Source: Thermoleophilia bacterium SCSIO 60948 (GTDB lineage: Bacteria > Actinomycetota > Thermoleophilia > Solirubrobacterales > 70-9). From it: a stretch of 64,000 nucleotides of DNA. The stretch is from assembly GCA_021496505.1 (NCBI GenBank), contig CP053031.1, positions 1,728,001-1,792,000 of the forward strand. The letters are read 5' to 3'. The notes below the pieces were generated by a model. That model was not told where the DNA came from and did no database searches. It saw nothing but the letters and a program-made list of their open reading frames with translations. This document shows, in pieces, positions 52,394 to 60,875 of this stretch (positions are counted from its first letter, which is position 1; each line of letters begins with the position of its first letter). Position numbers and translations under genes: made by a program.

Positions 52394-52801
52394 ATGCAGA
52401 TCACCCGAAGCACGCGCGAGACGGCTCGCGGTCCGAGCGAGTACTTCGCCGGCGACGTCTGGATCGACGCGATCGCAGTGAACCCGCCTCCGTCGCGGGT
52501 CCAGGCCCTGAACGTCCACTTCGCTCCCGGCGCGCGCACCGCCTGGCACACGCACCCACTCGGCCAGGTCATCCACGTCCTCGAAGGCGTGGGCAGGGTC
52601 GGGCGCGAAGGCGAGGCGCCGCAGGAGATCCGACCCGGCGACAGCGTCTACTTCGAGCCCGGCGAGAACCACTGGCATGGCGCCGCCCCGGACCGCTTCA
52701 TGGTCCACATCGCGATCCAGGAGACGGGCGAGGACGGGATGCCGGTCGCCTGGGGTGAGCACGTCGGCGACGAGGACTACCTGCGCGAGCCCGGAGGATG
52801 A
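52394..52801 (+). CDS. Small cupin-domain protein
   Basis: A 135-residue single-domain cupin. Motif 1 is FAPGARTAWHTHPLGQVIHVLEG (two metal histidines and a glutamine) and motif 2 is IRPGDSVYFEPGENHWHGAAP (third histidine). It starts MQITRSTRETARGPSEYFAGDVW, a form seen in small (R)-mandelonitrile-lyase-like or quercetinase-like cupins of stress loci. The start is ATG 52394 with GAGGAG upstream; in-frame upstream codons lie in the terminator region. The function is unknown. Confidence 0.9.
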   Translation: MQITRSTRETARGPSEYFAGDVWIDAIAVNPPPSRVQALNVHFAPGARTAWHTHPLGQVIHVLEGVGRVGREGEAPQEIRPGDSVYFEPGENHWHGAAPDRFMVHIAIQETGEDGMPVAWGEHVGDEDYLREPGG

Positions 52802-52811
52802 GCGAACGACC

Positions 52812-53498
52812 TCAGAGCGAGAGGTCGATCGAGACGTTGAAGATGCCCTTGGCGAGCAGGTAGAGCCCGGCCAGGACGACGAGCACCGCCACCGCCTGCC
52901 GACCGTGGTCGGTTATCAGGCGACGCAGGGTCTCGAGCAGTCGCTGACCGCTCGTCGGGGAGAGCTTCGTCGTCAACGGCGGCGCCCAGGCCGGGAACGA
53001 GCAGACGGCGACGAGGAACGCGACCAGGAAGATGCGGCCGGGCGTGTCGGTCTTCGCCGCGGCGATCTGCTTCGCGGCGACGGTGACGACGGCGATCGTC
53101 GTGAAGTTCGTGACCATCGAGAAGACGCCGAACGGGAACGCCGCCGCGTGGCCCTCGACGACGCCGCTCGCGTTCTCGGGATCCTTCTCGGGCCGCTTCC
53201 GGCGCCGCAGCGGATGGCGGCCGACGTACTCGATCGACGCCCCGAGCACGACGAGCACCCCGCCGAGGACGATGTCGAGCGAAGCGCTGAGCGTCGGCTT
53301 GCTCGGCAGCTCGATGATGCTGCCGACGAAGACGAGCAGAACCACGATGACGAGCAGCGCCAGCGTCGCTCCGAGCGCGAACTGCCACGCGGCACGCGGA
53401 CCGCGCGTCCCGAGCAGGACGATCTGCTCGGTGAACATCATCGGGCTGATCGCGCCGCCCGCACTCAGCGGGATCAGTACCGAGAGCGCAGCGATCAC
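52812..53498 (-). CDS. GAP-family membrane protein
   Basis: A 228-residue protein with six hydrophobic segments, in the GAP/LysE-like superfamily. Marks are the opening LIPLSAGGAISPMMFTEQIVLL, where the PLSAGGAISP turn resembles GAP and Cd-resistance proteins, FALGATLALLVIVVLLVFVG, and the end AVLVVLAGLYLLAKGIFN. Mycobacterial GAP is involved in moving glycopeptidolipid to the surface. The start is GTG 53498. It is convergent with the cupin gene and divergent from the bile-acid-symporter-type gene. Confidence 0.82.
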   Translation of the reverse strand: MIAALSVLIPLSAGGAISPMMFTEQIVLLGTRGPRAAWQFALGATLALLVIVVLLVFVGSIIELPSKPTLSASLDIVLGGVLVVLGASIEYVGRHPLRRRKRPEKDPENASGVVEGHAAAFPFGVFSMVTNFTTIAVVTVAAKQIAAAKTDTPGRIFLVAFLVAVCSFPAWAPPLTTKLSPTSGQRLLETLRRLITDHGRQAVAVLVVLAGLYLLAKGIFNVSIDLSL

Positions 53499-53583
53499 GG
53501 CGAGACGGGGAGCCGTCTGATGCGTACCGCCGGGATGCGCACGATCGTGTCACGCACGGCGGCATTCCTATAGGACCCCGCAG

Positions 53584-54429
53584 ATGACCGAGCTCCTGCC
53601 CGTAGCGCTGGCACTGATCATGGCGAGCCTCGGGCTCTCGCTGACCCCCGCCGACTTCAAGCGGATCGCGACGAAGCCGCGCGGGATCGCGATCGGGCTC
53701 GGCAACCTGCTGATCCTCTCCCCCGTCCTCGCGCTCGCGATCGCGGAGGCGTTCGAGCTCGAGGCCGTATTCGCGGTCGGCCTCGTCCTGCTCGGTGCTT
53801 CGCCGGGCGGAACGCTCGCGAACATGCTGACGCACCTCGCTCGTGGCGACACGGCGCTGTCGGTCTCGATGACCGCGCTCTCGAGCCTCGCGGCGGCGGT
53901 CACCGTGCCGCTCTACCTCGCCTTCGCCGTCGAGCACTTCGGCGCCTCGGTCTCGGCGGAGGTCGAGACGCTCGGCATCGCGATCCGGGTCTTCGCGATC
54001 ACCGTCGTTCCGCTGTCGATCGGGATGCTCATCCGCGCGAGGGCGCCGGGATGGACCGAGCGAAACCAGCCGACCGCCCGAAAGGTCGCGCTCGTCGCCT
54101 TCGTCCTGGTCGTCATCGGGGCGGTGATCAGCGAGTTCGCGCTCGTCCGCGACCACATCCTCGAGCTCGCCGCCGCGACGCTCGCGCTGAACGTCGCGGC
54201 CATGGCGATCTCCTACTCGATCTCGCGCCTGGCGCGGCTCGACACCCGTCAGTCGACCGCGGTCGCGATCGAGCTCGGCGTCCACAACTCGACGCTCGCG
54301 ATCGCCGTCGGCTCGCTCGTCGCCGAACCGCTGATCATCCCGGCGGCGATCTACAGCGCCTTCATGTTCCTCACCGCAGGCGCCTTCGCGCGGGTGATGC
54401 ACTCGCGCAACCCGGAGCCCGCGACGTGA
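53584..54429 (+). CDS. Bile acid:sodium symporter (BASS) family transporter
   Basis: A 281-residue polytopic protein with nine to ten helices. Family marks are PVALALIMASLGLSLTPADFKR, GLVLLGASPGGTLANMLTHLARGDTALS (the sodium/substrate crossover helix) and TAVAIELGVHNSTLAIAVG (second crossover). Bacterial BASS proteins move organic acids such as pantoate or bile-acid-like anions with sodium. ATG 53584. No enzyme partner is adjacent, so the substrate is open. Confidence 0.9.
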   Translation: MTELLPVALALIMASLGLSLTPADFKRIATKPRGIAIGLGNLLILSPVLALAIAEAFELEAVFAVGLVLLGASPGGTLANMLTHLARGDTALSVSMTALSSLAAAVTVPLYLAFAVEHFGASVSAEVETLGIAIRVFAITVVPLSIGMLIRARAPGWTERNQPTARKVALVAFVLVVIGAVISEFALVRDHILELAAATLALNVAAMAISYSISRLARLDTRQSTAVAIELGVHNSTLAIAVGSLVAEPLIIPAAIYSAFMFLTAGAFARVMHSRNPEPAT

Positions 54430-54446
54430 AGGTTCCGTAAGCAGCT

Positions 54447-54475
54447 TTGTCCGTGACCGGACTCGGGTCTAGGTT
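54447..54475 (+). promoter_or_regulatory. Promoter of the DUF1269 gene
   Basis: TTGTCC (54447-54452), 17-nt spacer, TAGGTT (54470-54475). Transcription would start about 45 nt before ATG 54527, which has GGAGGGAGAAC as ribosome-binding site. Confidence 0.5.
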
Positions 54476-54526
54476 CGGTCGAGTTGCGGTTTCAACGGCG
54501 CCGCGAGCGCCACGGAGGGAGAACGT

Positions 54527-55009
54527 ATGTCGGATCTCGTAGCCATCGCCTACGACGACGTCCCGACGGCCGAGGCCGTCGCCTCGCGTCTGGGTCAGCA
54601 GGTCAAGGAGCACAACATCGAGCTCGAGGACGCGGCGATCGTCGAGCGCCGCGAGGACGGAAAGGTCAAGCTCCACCAGCCCTCGCTGACCGGCATCGGC
54701 GCCGTCAGCGGAGCGCTCTGGGGAGGCCTCATCGGCATGATCTTCTTCGTTCCGCTGTTCGGGATGGCGCTCGGGGCCGCAACCGGCGCGGCGGGCGGCG
54801 CGATGTCCGACCACGGGGTCGATGACGACTTCATGAAGCGGCTGGGAGAGGAGCTCACGCCGGGCAAGGCCGCGCTCGTACTCCTGATCTCGAAGATCAC
54901 GCCCGACAAGATCATCCCCCACATCGAGCAGACCGGAACGGTGATCCAGACCTCGCTGCCCGACGAGCAGGAGCAGGCACTGCGCGACGCGCTCGCGCGC
55001 GCCGCCTAG
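54527..55009 (+). CDS. DUF1269 membrane-associated stress protein
   Basis: A 160-residue protein of the DUF1269 family. The N-terminal domain (LVAIAYDDVPTAEAVASRL, KVKLHQPSLTG) is followed by a glycine-rich hydrophobic hairpin at about 58-92 (ALWGGLIGMIFFVPLFGMALGAATGAAGGAMSD). A C-terminal domain follows (GEELTPGKAALVLLISKITPDKII). The glycine-rich hairpin resembles membrane-inserting segments. The role is unknown; family genes often occur in stress regulons. It ends on a CTAG shared with the convergent DUF2252 gene. Confidence 0.9.
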   Translation: MSDLVAIAYDDVPTAEAVASRLGQQVKEHNIELEDAAIVERREDGKVKLHQPSLTGIGAVSGALWGGLIGMIFFVPLFGMALGAATGAAGGAMSDHGVDDDFMKRLGEELTPGKAALVLLISKITPDKIIPHIEQTGTVIQTSLPDEQEQALRDALARAA

Positions 55010-56424
55010 GACCGCACCGGCCCGGACCCGGCGGACGCGCCCCGGTGCGGCAGTCCGTCGGGTCCGATCGCCGCGACGAGCGCCGCGTGGTCGCGCTCGT
55101 TCTGATCGGCGTAGCTCGCGGCGAAATCGGCGACGGCGTTGTCGAAGCGCTCGCTCGAGCCGAGGTAGGCGGCGATCGCGATCCGCTCGCCGGAGCGGGC
55201 GTGGGCGCGGGCGAGCACCGCGCCGCAGACCTTGGAATAGACCTCGAGTCCGGCCGGGCGCATGCGCTCGATCGGAGCCGAGCCCTTCCCGTCCCAGAGC
55301 TGTCGCACGTAGAAGTTGCGCCGCTGCCCGTCGATCCCCTCGCCGTCCATCCAGCCGAGCATGATGTCCCCGGCCGCCTGCATCAGCCGCTGACCCTCGA
55401 CCACCCGGCGTCCATGGTGCTCGTAGGCGCTCGGCTCGAGACTCGCCTCGAGGACCGATGACCCGGCCTCCTTGATCTGGAGAAAGAGCGGATCGGAGCC
55501 GTCGCGCCCGGTGAACAGCGCGACCCAGGCATGGGTTCCGACGCTCCCCACCCCGACGACCTTGCGCGCCGCGTGGGCGTAGGAGTAGCGGCTCAACAGG
55601 TGACGGATGTGGGCCGGCAGGGTCGCCCGGTAGGTGTCGAGCAGTGCCTCGAGTCGCGACCGCAGCTCGGCGGCGCCGATCGATCCCATCAGCTCCTCGA
55701 TCGGCGTCATCAGCGGCGGATCACTGGCCAGTCGCGGGCCGGCGCCGCCGCTCGATCCGGATGTCAGCTTCTCCAGCGCGCGCTCGTGGCCCTTCGCGCC
55801 GGCCTTCGCGACCGTGCGCTCGAGCAACCGCGTCGCGCGGCGATCGACGTGGGGATCGAGCAGCTCGCGCAGCGCCTCGATCCGCGTCCGCCGATACCAG
55901 AGCTCGAGCTCGCCGAGCCCCGCGAACTCGCGCATCGCCTCGCGGTAGCCGCGGACCGAGGCGACGACGGCGCGCCGGCGCTCATCGTCGTCGAACTCGC
56001 GGTCGCGCCCCGCGATCTCGACGCTCGCCGCGAGCCGCTTGACGTCCCACTCCCAGGGGCCTGGGAGCGTCTCGTCGAAGTCGTTGATGTCGAAGACGAG
56101 CTCGCGGTCGGGGGCGGCGAAGGTCCCGAAGTTGGACAGGTGCGCGTCGCCACAGAGCTGTGCGGAGAACCCGCTCGCCGGGGTGCCGGCCAGATCGCCG
56201 GCCATGATCGACGCCGCACCCCGGAAGAACGTGAAAGCCGAGGCGCTCACGCGCTCGTAGCGCAGCGGCAGGAGCTCCGGGACGCGGCCGGCGTCGTCGG
56301 CCGCGAGGGTCGCAACCGGATCGGGACGCCCCGGCGCCGGCGCCCACCCCTCGTGGCTCGAGCGCGGGGTCTCGCGGCGCGCTGCCTTTCCCTTGCTGCG
56401 GAGCTCTTCGACGGACGCGCTCAT
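55006..56424 (-). CDS. DUF2252 protein with aminoglycoside-kinase-like motifs
   Basis: A 472-residue DUF2252 protein. The segment LCGDAHLSNFGTFAAPDRELVFDINDFDET resembles the catalytic loop (G-D-x-H/x-x-N) and metal-binding D-x-D of the APH/protein-kinase-like fold, placed here as GDAHLSNFG near residue 91 and DINDFDE near 110. Downstream helical regions and FLQIKEAGSSVLEASL complete the family pattern. The activity is undescribed as far as I know. It overlaps the upstream NYN-nuclease gene by 4 nt (ATGA), so the two are translationally coupled, and it meets the DUF1269 gene tail to tail. Confidence 0.9.
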   Translation of the reverse strand: MSASVEELRSKGKAARRETPRSSHEGWAPAPGRPDPVATLAADDAGRVPELLPLRYERVSASAFTFFRGAASIMAGDLAGTPASGFSAQLCGDAHLSNFGTFAAPDRELVFDINDFDETLPGPWEWDVKRLAASVEIAGRDREFDDDERRRAVVASVRGYREAMREFAGLGELELWYRRTRIEALRELLDPHVDRRATRLLERTVAKAGAKGHERALEKLTSGSSGGAGPRLASDPPLMTPIEELMGSIGAAELRSRLEALLDTYRATLPAHIRHLLSRYSYAHAARKVVGVGSVGTHAWVALFTGRDGSDPLFLQIKEAGSSVLEASLEPSAYEHHGRRVVEGQRLMQAAGDIMLGWMDGEGIDGQRRNFYVRQLWDGKGSAPIERMRPAGLEVYSKVCGAVLARAHARSGERIAIAAYLGSSERFDNAVADFAASYADQNERDHAALVAAIGPDGLPHRGASAGSGPVRS

Positions 56425-56792
56425 GTCCCGAGCCGATCACGGAACGAGCGCGAGGGCTCGACCGTCGCGCCCATTCCGTAGGCGAGGTTCTCAAGCATGT
56501 GATCGGAGGTCACCACCCGGATCGAGGCGGGGTCCGAGTCGCTGCGGACCCGCCTCAGGATCTCCTCGTCGGCCGCGTCGCGCTTCGGCTTCGGCGCGTT
56601 GGCGACTTCGATCAAAGGGGATGTGATCCGCGGGCGTGGCGCGCGCTCGAAGACGACCGTCACCTCGGCGCCGTTTCGCGCCGCCCACTCCTCGAGATCG
56701 ACGACGAGTCGGGCCATCGCCGCGTCGCGGTCGCGCCACCAGCCATCGGGCCGGCAGCCGATCACGTTCATTCCGTCGACGATCCAGCGCAC
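56421..56792 (-). CDS. NYN-domain nuclease (YacP/Rae1-like)
   Basis: A 123-residue PIN-fold NYN protein. The acidic residues of the active site lie in RWIVDGMNVIGCRP, DAADEEILRRV and VVTSDHMLENLAYG. It resembles short YacP-type ribonucleases such as Rae1 of Bacillus, which cuts mRNA in the ribosome. The start at 56792 is supported by the family opening. Its stop overlaps the DUF2252 start codon. The upstream spacer contains the palindromic promoter of the divergent hydrolase-nhaA operon, so both may be controlled from there. Confidence 0.88.
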   Translation of the reverse strand: MRWIVDGMNVIGCRPDGWWRDRDAAMARLVVDLEEWAARNGAEVTVVFERAPRPRITSPLIEVANAPKPKRDAADEEILRRVRSDSDPASIRVVTSDHMLENLAYGMGATVEPSRSFRDRLGT

Positions 56793-56820
56793 GTCCGGCG
56801 GACCGTACCGGCGCTCGCCG

Positions 56821-56851
56821 CGATTGCAATCGCGAAATTCGCGCCTATGTT
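56821..56851 (+). promoter_or_regulatory. Promoter with palindromic operator in the spacer
   Basis: TTGCAA (56824-56829) and TATGTT (56846-56851) are 16 nt apart. The spacer holds the perfect palindrome CGCGAAATTCGCG (56831-56843), and the -35 lies inside a second palindrome CGATTGCAATCG (56821-56832). A regulator bound here would block RNA polymerase. The predicted start near 56858 leaves AAAGGAG as ribosome-binding site for GTG 56880. Confidence 0.5.
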
Positions 56852-56879
56852 CGGCGCCGACACCGCGAAAGGAGAATCC

Positions 56880-57581
56880 GTGACCAGCTCACCCTCGATC
56901 GTCCTCGTCCACGGAGCCTGGGCCGACGGCTCCTGCTGGAGCGATGTCATCGCCCGCCTGCAGGCCGACGGCTACGACGTCACCGCGGTTCAGCTTCCGG
57001 AGAACTCGCTCGCCGATGACGCCGCGCGGGTCCGCCACGTCCTCGGACGCCAGAGCGGGCCGACGATCCTCGCCGGCCACTCCTACGGGGGTCAGGTCAT
57101 CACCTCGCTCGGTTCGGACGCGCCGAACGTCGTCGGCCTCGTCTACATCGCCGCGTTCGGACTCGACGAGGGCGAATCGATCGGTGGACTCCTCGAGCAG
57201 GGTGGGCCGCCGAGCCCCGCGCTCGCCCACCTCGAGATCGACGACCTCGGGTTCGCGCGCGTGCCCGAAGCCGACTTCGTGGGCCACTTCGCAGGCGACA
57301 TCGAGACGGCGCGCGCCAGGGTGATGTACGCGGTCCAGCAGCCCCTCCACACGTCGACCCTCGCCGACGTGATGGGCGAGCCCGCGTGGCGTTCGCTGCC
57401 GTCGTGGTTCCTCGTGGCGACGGAGGACGAGGCGATCCCGCCCGACGCTCAGCGGGCGTTCGCACAGCGGATGCAGGCCGACACGACGGAGGTCGCGAGC
57501 GGTCACTGCGCGATGGTCTCCCACCCCGACGAGACGGTGGAGCGCATCGTCGCGGCCGCGAGATCGGTGACCGTAACCTGA
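56880..57581 (+). CDS. Alpha/beta hydrolase
   Basis: A 233-residue single-domain hydrolase. It has the oxyanion segment [13 protein letters not shown], the nucleophile elbow [10 protein letters not shown] (Ser68), a probable acid in [11 protein letters not shown] and the base in [13 protein letters not shown]. Related proteins are annotated as alpha/beta hydrolase or salicylate-esterase-like enzymes; the substrate is unknown. GTG 56880 was preferred over ATG 56847 because AAAGGAG lies 5 nt upstream and the ATG is inside the predicted -10 box. The stop is 4 bp before the nhaA start, so both are on one transcript. Confidence 0.88.
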   Translation: MTSSPSIVLVHGAWADGSCWSDVIARLQADGYDVTAVQLPENSLADDAARVRHVLGRQSGPTILAGHSYGGQVITSLGSDAPNVVGLVYIAAFGLDEGESIGGLLEQGGPPSPALAHLEIDDLGFARVPEADFVGHFAGDIETARARVMYAVQQPLHTSTLADVMGEPAWRSLPSWFLVATEDEAIPPDAQRAFAQRMQADTTEVASGHCAMVSHPDETVERIVAAARSVTVT

Positions 57582-57585
57582 GGGC

Positions 57586-59442
57586 GTGAGCGCCGGCGGG
57601 GGAAGTGAGGAACAGACCCCCGCCTCGCCCGGCCCCCTACGCGATCTCGCGGCGCCGCTTCGCCGCTTCCTGTCCACCGAGTCGGGCGGAGCCGGGCTCC
57701 TCCTCGCCGCGACCCTGATCGCGCTGATCTGGGCGAACAGCCCGTGGGCGGCGAGCTACGACGAGCTCTGGCACACCGAGCTCGCGATCACCCTCGGCGA
57801 CGCGTCGCTGGCGATGGACCTCGGCCACTGGGTCGACGACGGCCTGATGATCTTGTTCTTCTTCGTCATCGGCCTCGAGCTGCGTCGCGAGGTCTCGCTC
57901 GGCGAGCTGTCGGACAGAAGCCGGGTGGCCGTGCCCGCGATCGCCGGCGCGGCGGGGATCCTCGTCCCGGCGGCGATCTTTCTCGCGCTCAATCCGACCG
58001 GTGAGCTGTCTGGCGGCTGGGGGGTCGTGATCGCCACCGATACGGCGTTCGTCCTCGGGCTGCTCGCGTTGATCGGACCCGCCTGCCCGACTCAGCTGCG
58101 CGTCTTCCTGCTCACGCTCTCGATCGTCGACGACCTGATCGCCGTCAGCGCGATCGGGATCTTCTACTCCGAGAGCGTCGATCCGTTCGCGATCGCGGTG
58201 GCGGCCGGATGCCTCGTCGGCTTCGTGGCGCTCAGCCGCTCGAACACGTGGCGGATCTCGGCCTACGTCCTGCTCGGCACCGTGCTCTGGGTGGCAGGCG
58301 TGGAGTCGGGGCTGCACCCGTCGATCTTCGGGATGCTCGCGGGGATCGCGATCAACGCGACGCCTCCCGAGCGCGAGCAGGTCGAGCGCGCCGGGCGCAG
58401 CTTCCGTGCCTTCCGGCAGTCGCCGCTGCCCGAGGTCGGTCGCGCCGCGCGACTCGAGCTCGCGCGCGCCGTGTCGGTCAACGACCGCTTCCAGGTCCTG
58501 CTGCACCCGGCTACGTCGTACGCGATCGTGCCGCTGTTCGCGCTCGCCAACGCCGGCGTCGATCTCGGAGGCGGTGTACTCGGCGAGGCGCTGCGATCGC
58601 CGCTCACCTGGGGCGTCGTCGCCGGCCTCGTCGTCGGCAAGCTGGTCGGGATCTCGGTTGCCGCGCTCGGGTCCGTGCGCCTCGGCGTCGGCGAGCTGCC
58701 GACCGGAGTCAGCGGCCTGCAGGTCGTCGGTGGCGCCGCCCTGTCGGGCATCGGCTTCACCGTCTCGCTGCTGATCGCCGACCTCGCTTTCGACGACGAG
58801 GCGCTCGTCGACCAGGCGACGATCGGAATCCTGATCGCGGCGCTGCTGTCCGCCCTGCTCGGCCGCCTCATCTTCGGCTTCGCGGCCCGCTACCGCGGCC
58901 AGCGCACCGCCTCGCTGCCGCGCGCGCTCTCCGAACCCGTCGACCCGCGGGTCGATCACGTGCGCGGACCGGTCGATGCGCCGCTGACCCTCGTCGAGTA
59001 CGCGGACTTCGAGTGCCCGTTCTGCGGCAAGGCGACGGGCATGGTCCGAGAGCTCGCGCAACGGAACGACGGCCGGCTGCGCTACGTCTTTCGCCATCTC
59101 CCCAATCCCGAGATCCATCCCCACGCCGAGCTCGCCGCCGAGGCGGCCGAGGCGGCCGCCGACCAGGGGAAGTTCTGGGAGATGCACGACCTGCTGTTCG
59201 CGAACTCCTCCGAGCTCGAATACGAGGACCTGCTCGGATACGCAGCGGACCTCGACCTCGACGTCGAGCGCTTCGCACGCGATCTGAGTTCCGGGCGCCA
59301 CGCGGATCGCGTCGGGCGCGACCTGACGAGCGCCGAGCAGAGCGGCGCCCGAGGGACGCCGACGTTCTTCGTCGGCGAGCGCCGCCACGTCGGCCCCTAC
59401 GACGCCGCGACGCTCGACGCCGAGCTCCACGACGCCGGCTGA
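57586..59442 (+). CDS. nhaA: Na+/H+ antiporter NhaA with C-terminal DsbA-like domain
   Basis: A 618-residue fusion. Residues about 20-440 are NhaA, a 12-helix electrogenic sodium/proton antiporter. IGLELRRE, the ATDTAF loop (Asp152) and the ion-binding pair VDDL (Asp182, Asp183) match the Escherichia coli DTAF and DD motifs. Residues about 450-618 are a thioredoxin-fold DsbA-like domain with CPFC at 477-480 and the cis-proline in GTPTFF (Pro592). The join is the short basic linker [20 protein letters not shown]. It starts at GTG 57586. The same fusion is seen in other actinobacteria; whether the redox domain regulates transport is not known from the sequence. Confidence 0.95.
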   Translation: MSAGGGSEEQTPASPGPLRDLAAPLRRFLSTESGGAGLLLAATLIALIWANSPWAASYDELWHTELAITLGDASLAMDLGHWVDDGLMILFFFVIGLELRREVSLGELSDRSRVAVPAIAGAAGILVPAAIFLALNPTGELSGGWGVVIATDTAFVLGLLALIGPACPTQLRVFLLTLSIVDDLIAVSAIGIFYSESVDPFAIAVAAGCLVGFVALSRSNTWRISAYVLLGTVLWVAGVESGLHPSIFGMLAGIAINATPPEREQVERAGRSFRAFRQSPLPEVGRAARLELARAVSVNDRFQVLLHPATSYAIVPLFALANAGVDLGGGVLGEALRSPLTWGVVAGLVVGKLVGISVAALGSVRLGVGELPTGVSGLQVVGGAALSGIGFTVSLLIADLAFDDEALVDQATIGILIAALLSALLGRLIFGFAARYRGQRTASLPRALSEPVDPRVDHVRGPVDAPLTLVEYADFECPFCGKATGMVRELAQRNDGRLRYVFRHLPNPEIHPHAELAAEAAEAAADQGKFWEMHDLLFANSSELEYEDLLGYAADLDLDVERFARDLSSGRHADRVGRDLTSAEQSGARGTPTFFVGERRHVGPYDAATLDAELHDAG

Positions 59443-59444
59443 GG

Positions 59445-60875
59445 TCAGTCGGGCTCGGCGCCGCCGTTCTGGGCCAGCGGCAGGCGGACGAAGAACGAGG
59501 TCCGCCCCGGCTCGGACTCGAACCACAGCGACCCGGAATGACGGTCGACGACGATCCGCCGCGCGGTGGCGAGGCCGAGTCCGGTTCCGCTGCCGACGTC
59601 CTTCGTGGTGAAGAACGAGTCGAAGACGTGGGACTGCGCTTCCTCGGGGATCCCGGGACCGTCGTCGGTGATCTCGACCAGGACGCATTCACCGTCGAGC
59701 CGCGTGCGGATGCCGAGAGTGCCGCTGTCGCCCATCGCGTCGAGCGCGTTGTCGATCAGGTTCGTCCAAACCTGGTTGAGCTCGGAGCCGTGCACGGTGA
59801 GCTTGGGGATCGTCAGGTCGAGGTCCTTGTCGAGCTCTATCTCGCGGTGCTTCCACTTGTGCGCGAGGACCTTGAGCGTCGTCTTGATCCCCTCGTGGAT
59901 GTCGACCTCGACGAGCTCGCCACGGTCCATGTAGGCGTAGGTCTTGACCGCGCGGACGAGGTCGGACATGCGCTCGGTCGAGTCGCGAAGCTCGCTCGCG
60001 AGCCCGCGGGCGGTGAGCGTCGCGGCCACCCAGCCGACGGCGACCCCCGTCGCCCCGCCGGCCAGCGCCTCGACGCGACCGAGCCAGTCGGCGTCGAGGC
60101 CGGCGGCGGCGAGCGGCTCGGCGAGCGTCCATGGCTCCTCGACACCGAGATCCGTGAGGCGGTCGGAGATCTCGTCCTCGGCGTCGGCGATCGCCAGCTC
60201 GTCATCGTCCGCCTCGGCATCGGCGGCGGCGGCGCGCTCGGTCGCCTCGCGCTGGAGCGCGACAAGCCCCTCCGCGGCGTCGCGTTCGATCCCGGCCTCG
60301 ACGAATCCGCTCATCGCCGAGGAGATCGTTTCGAGCGCCTCCGCGAGCTGCTGGGCGGAACGCTGCGCGGCGGCGGCGGGGTTGTTCAGCTCGTGAGCGA
60401 GCCCCGCGGCCATCGTTCCGAGCGAGGCGAGGTGCTCGCGGTTCTGCTCGACGGCGTTGAGCCGCGCGGTCACCGGACCGAAGACCTGCATCACGCGCTG
60501 GTGCACCGACTGCGTCGCGCGTGCCAGGCGGCGGAAGTCCTCGGCCGGGATCACGAGCATGCGCACGTCGGTCTCCGCCTGCATTCGCACGGTCGCGTCG
60601 ATCCCCATCATCACCGGGATCGCCATCGACCAGGTCGGGCCGTGCTGGTGGCCGAGCGGGTCCCAGGCCGCTCCGTGGCGGAGCGCCACCGAGGCGGTTC
60701 CCTCGAGGATCAGCAGCAGGCCCTCGGCCTCCTCGCCCTGCTCGACCAGCAGCTCGCCCCGTGGCACGAAACGCGGCACGGCGACCGCGGCCCACGGTTC
60801 GAGCTCCTCGTCGGAGAGGTCGTCGAAGAGGTCGACCGGGCGCAGGTCCTCGATGGTCGGTGCCGTCGTGCTCAT
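59445..60875 (-). CDS. Cyclic-nucleotide-binding-type histidine kinase
   Basis: A 476-residue sensor kinase without transmembrane segments. Residues about 12-130 are a cNMP-binding/CRP-like sensor barrel (LFDDLSDEELEPWAAVAVPRF, RGELLVEQGEEAEGLLLILEG). The phosphoacceptor is His161 in MAAGLAHELNNPAAAAQRS, followed by a long Ala/Glu-rich helical insert (about 180-280). The ATPase domain is complete: N-box NQVWTNLIDNALDAM, DDGPGIPEE and GSGTGLGLATARRIV. It starts 1 nt inside the stop of the upstream REC-flavoreductase gene (TGATG), so the two proteins are made in a coupled way and are likely kinase and partner. Confidence 0.93.
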   Translation of the reverse strand: MSTTAPTIEDLRPVDLFDDLSDEELEPWAAVAVPRFVPRGELLVEQGEEAEGLLLILEGTASVALRHGAAWDPLGHQHGPTWSMAIPVMMGIDATVRMQAETDVRMLVIPAEDFRRLARATQSVHQRVMQVFGPVTARLNAVEQNREHLASLGTMAAGLAHELNNPAAAAQRSAQQLAEALETISSAMSGFVEAGIERDAAEGLVALQREATERAAAADAEADDDELAIADAEDEISDRLTDLGVEEPWTLAEPLAAAGLDADWLGRVEALAGGATGVAVGWVAATLTARGLASELRDSTERMSDLVRAVKTYAYMDRGELVEVDIHEGIKTTLKVLAHKWKHREIELDKDLDLTIPKLTVHGSELNQVWTNLIDNALDAMGDSGTLGIRTRLDGECVLVEITDDGPGIPEEAQSHVFDSFFTTKDVGSGTGLGLATARRIVVDRHSGSLWFESEPGRTSFFVRLPLAQNGGAEPD

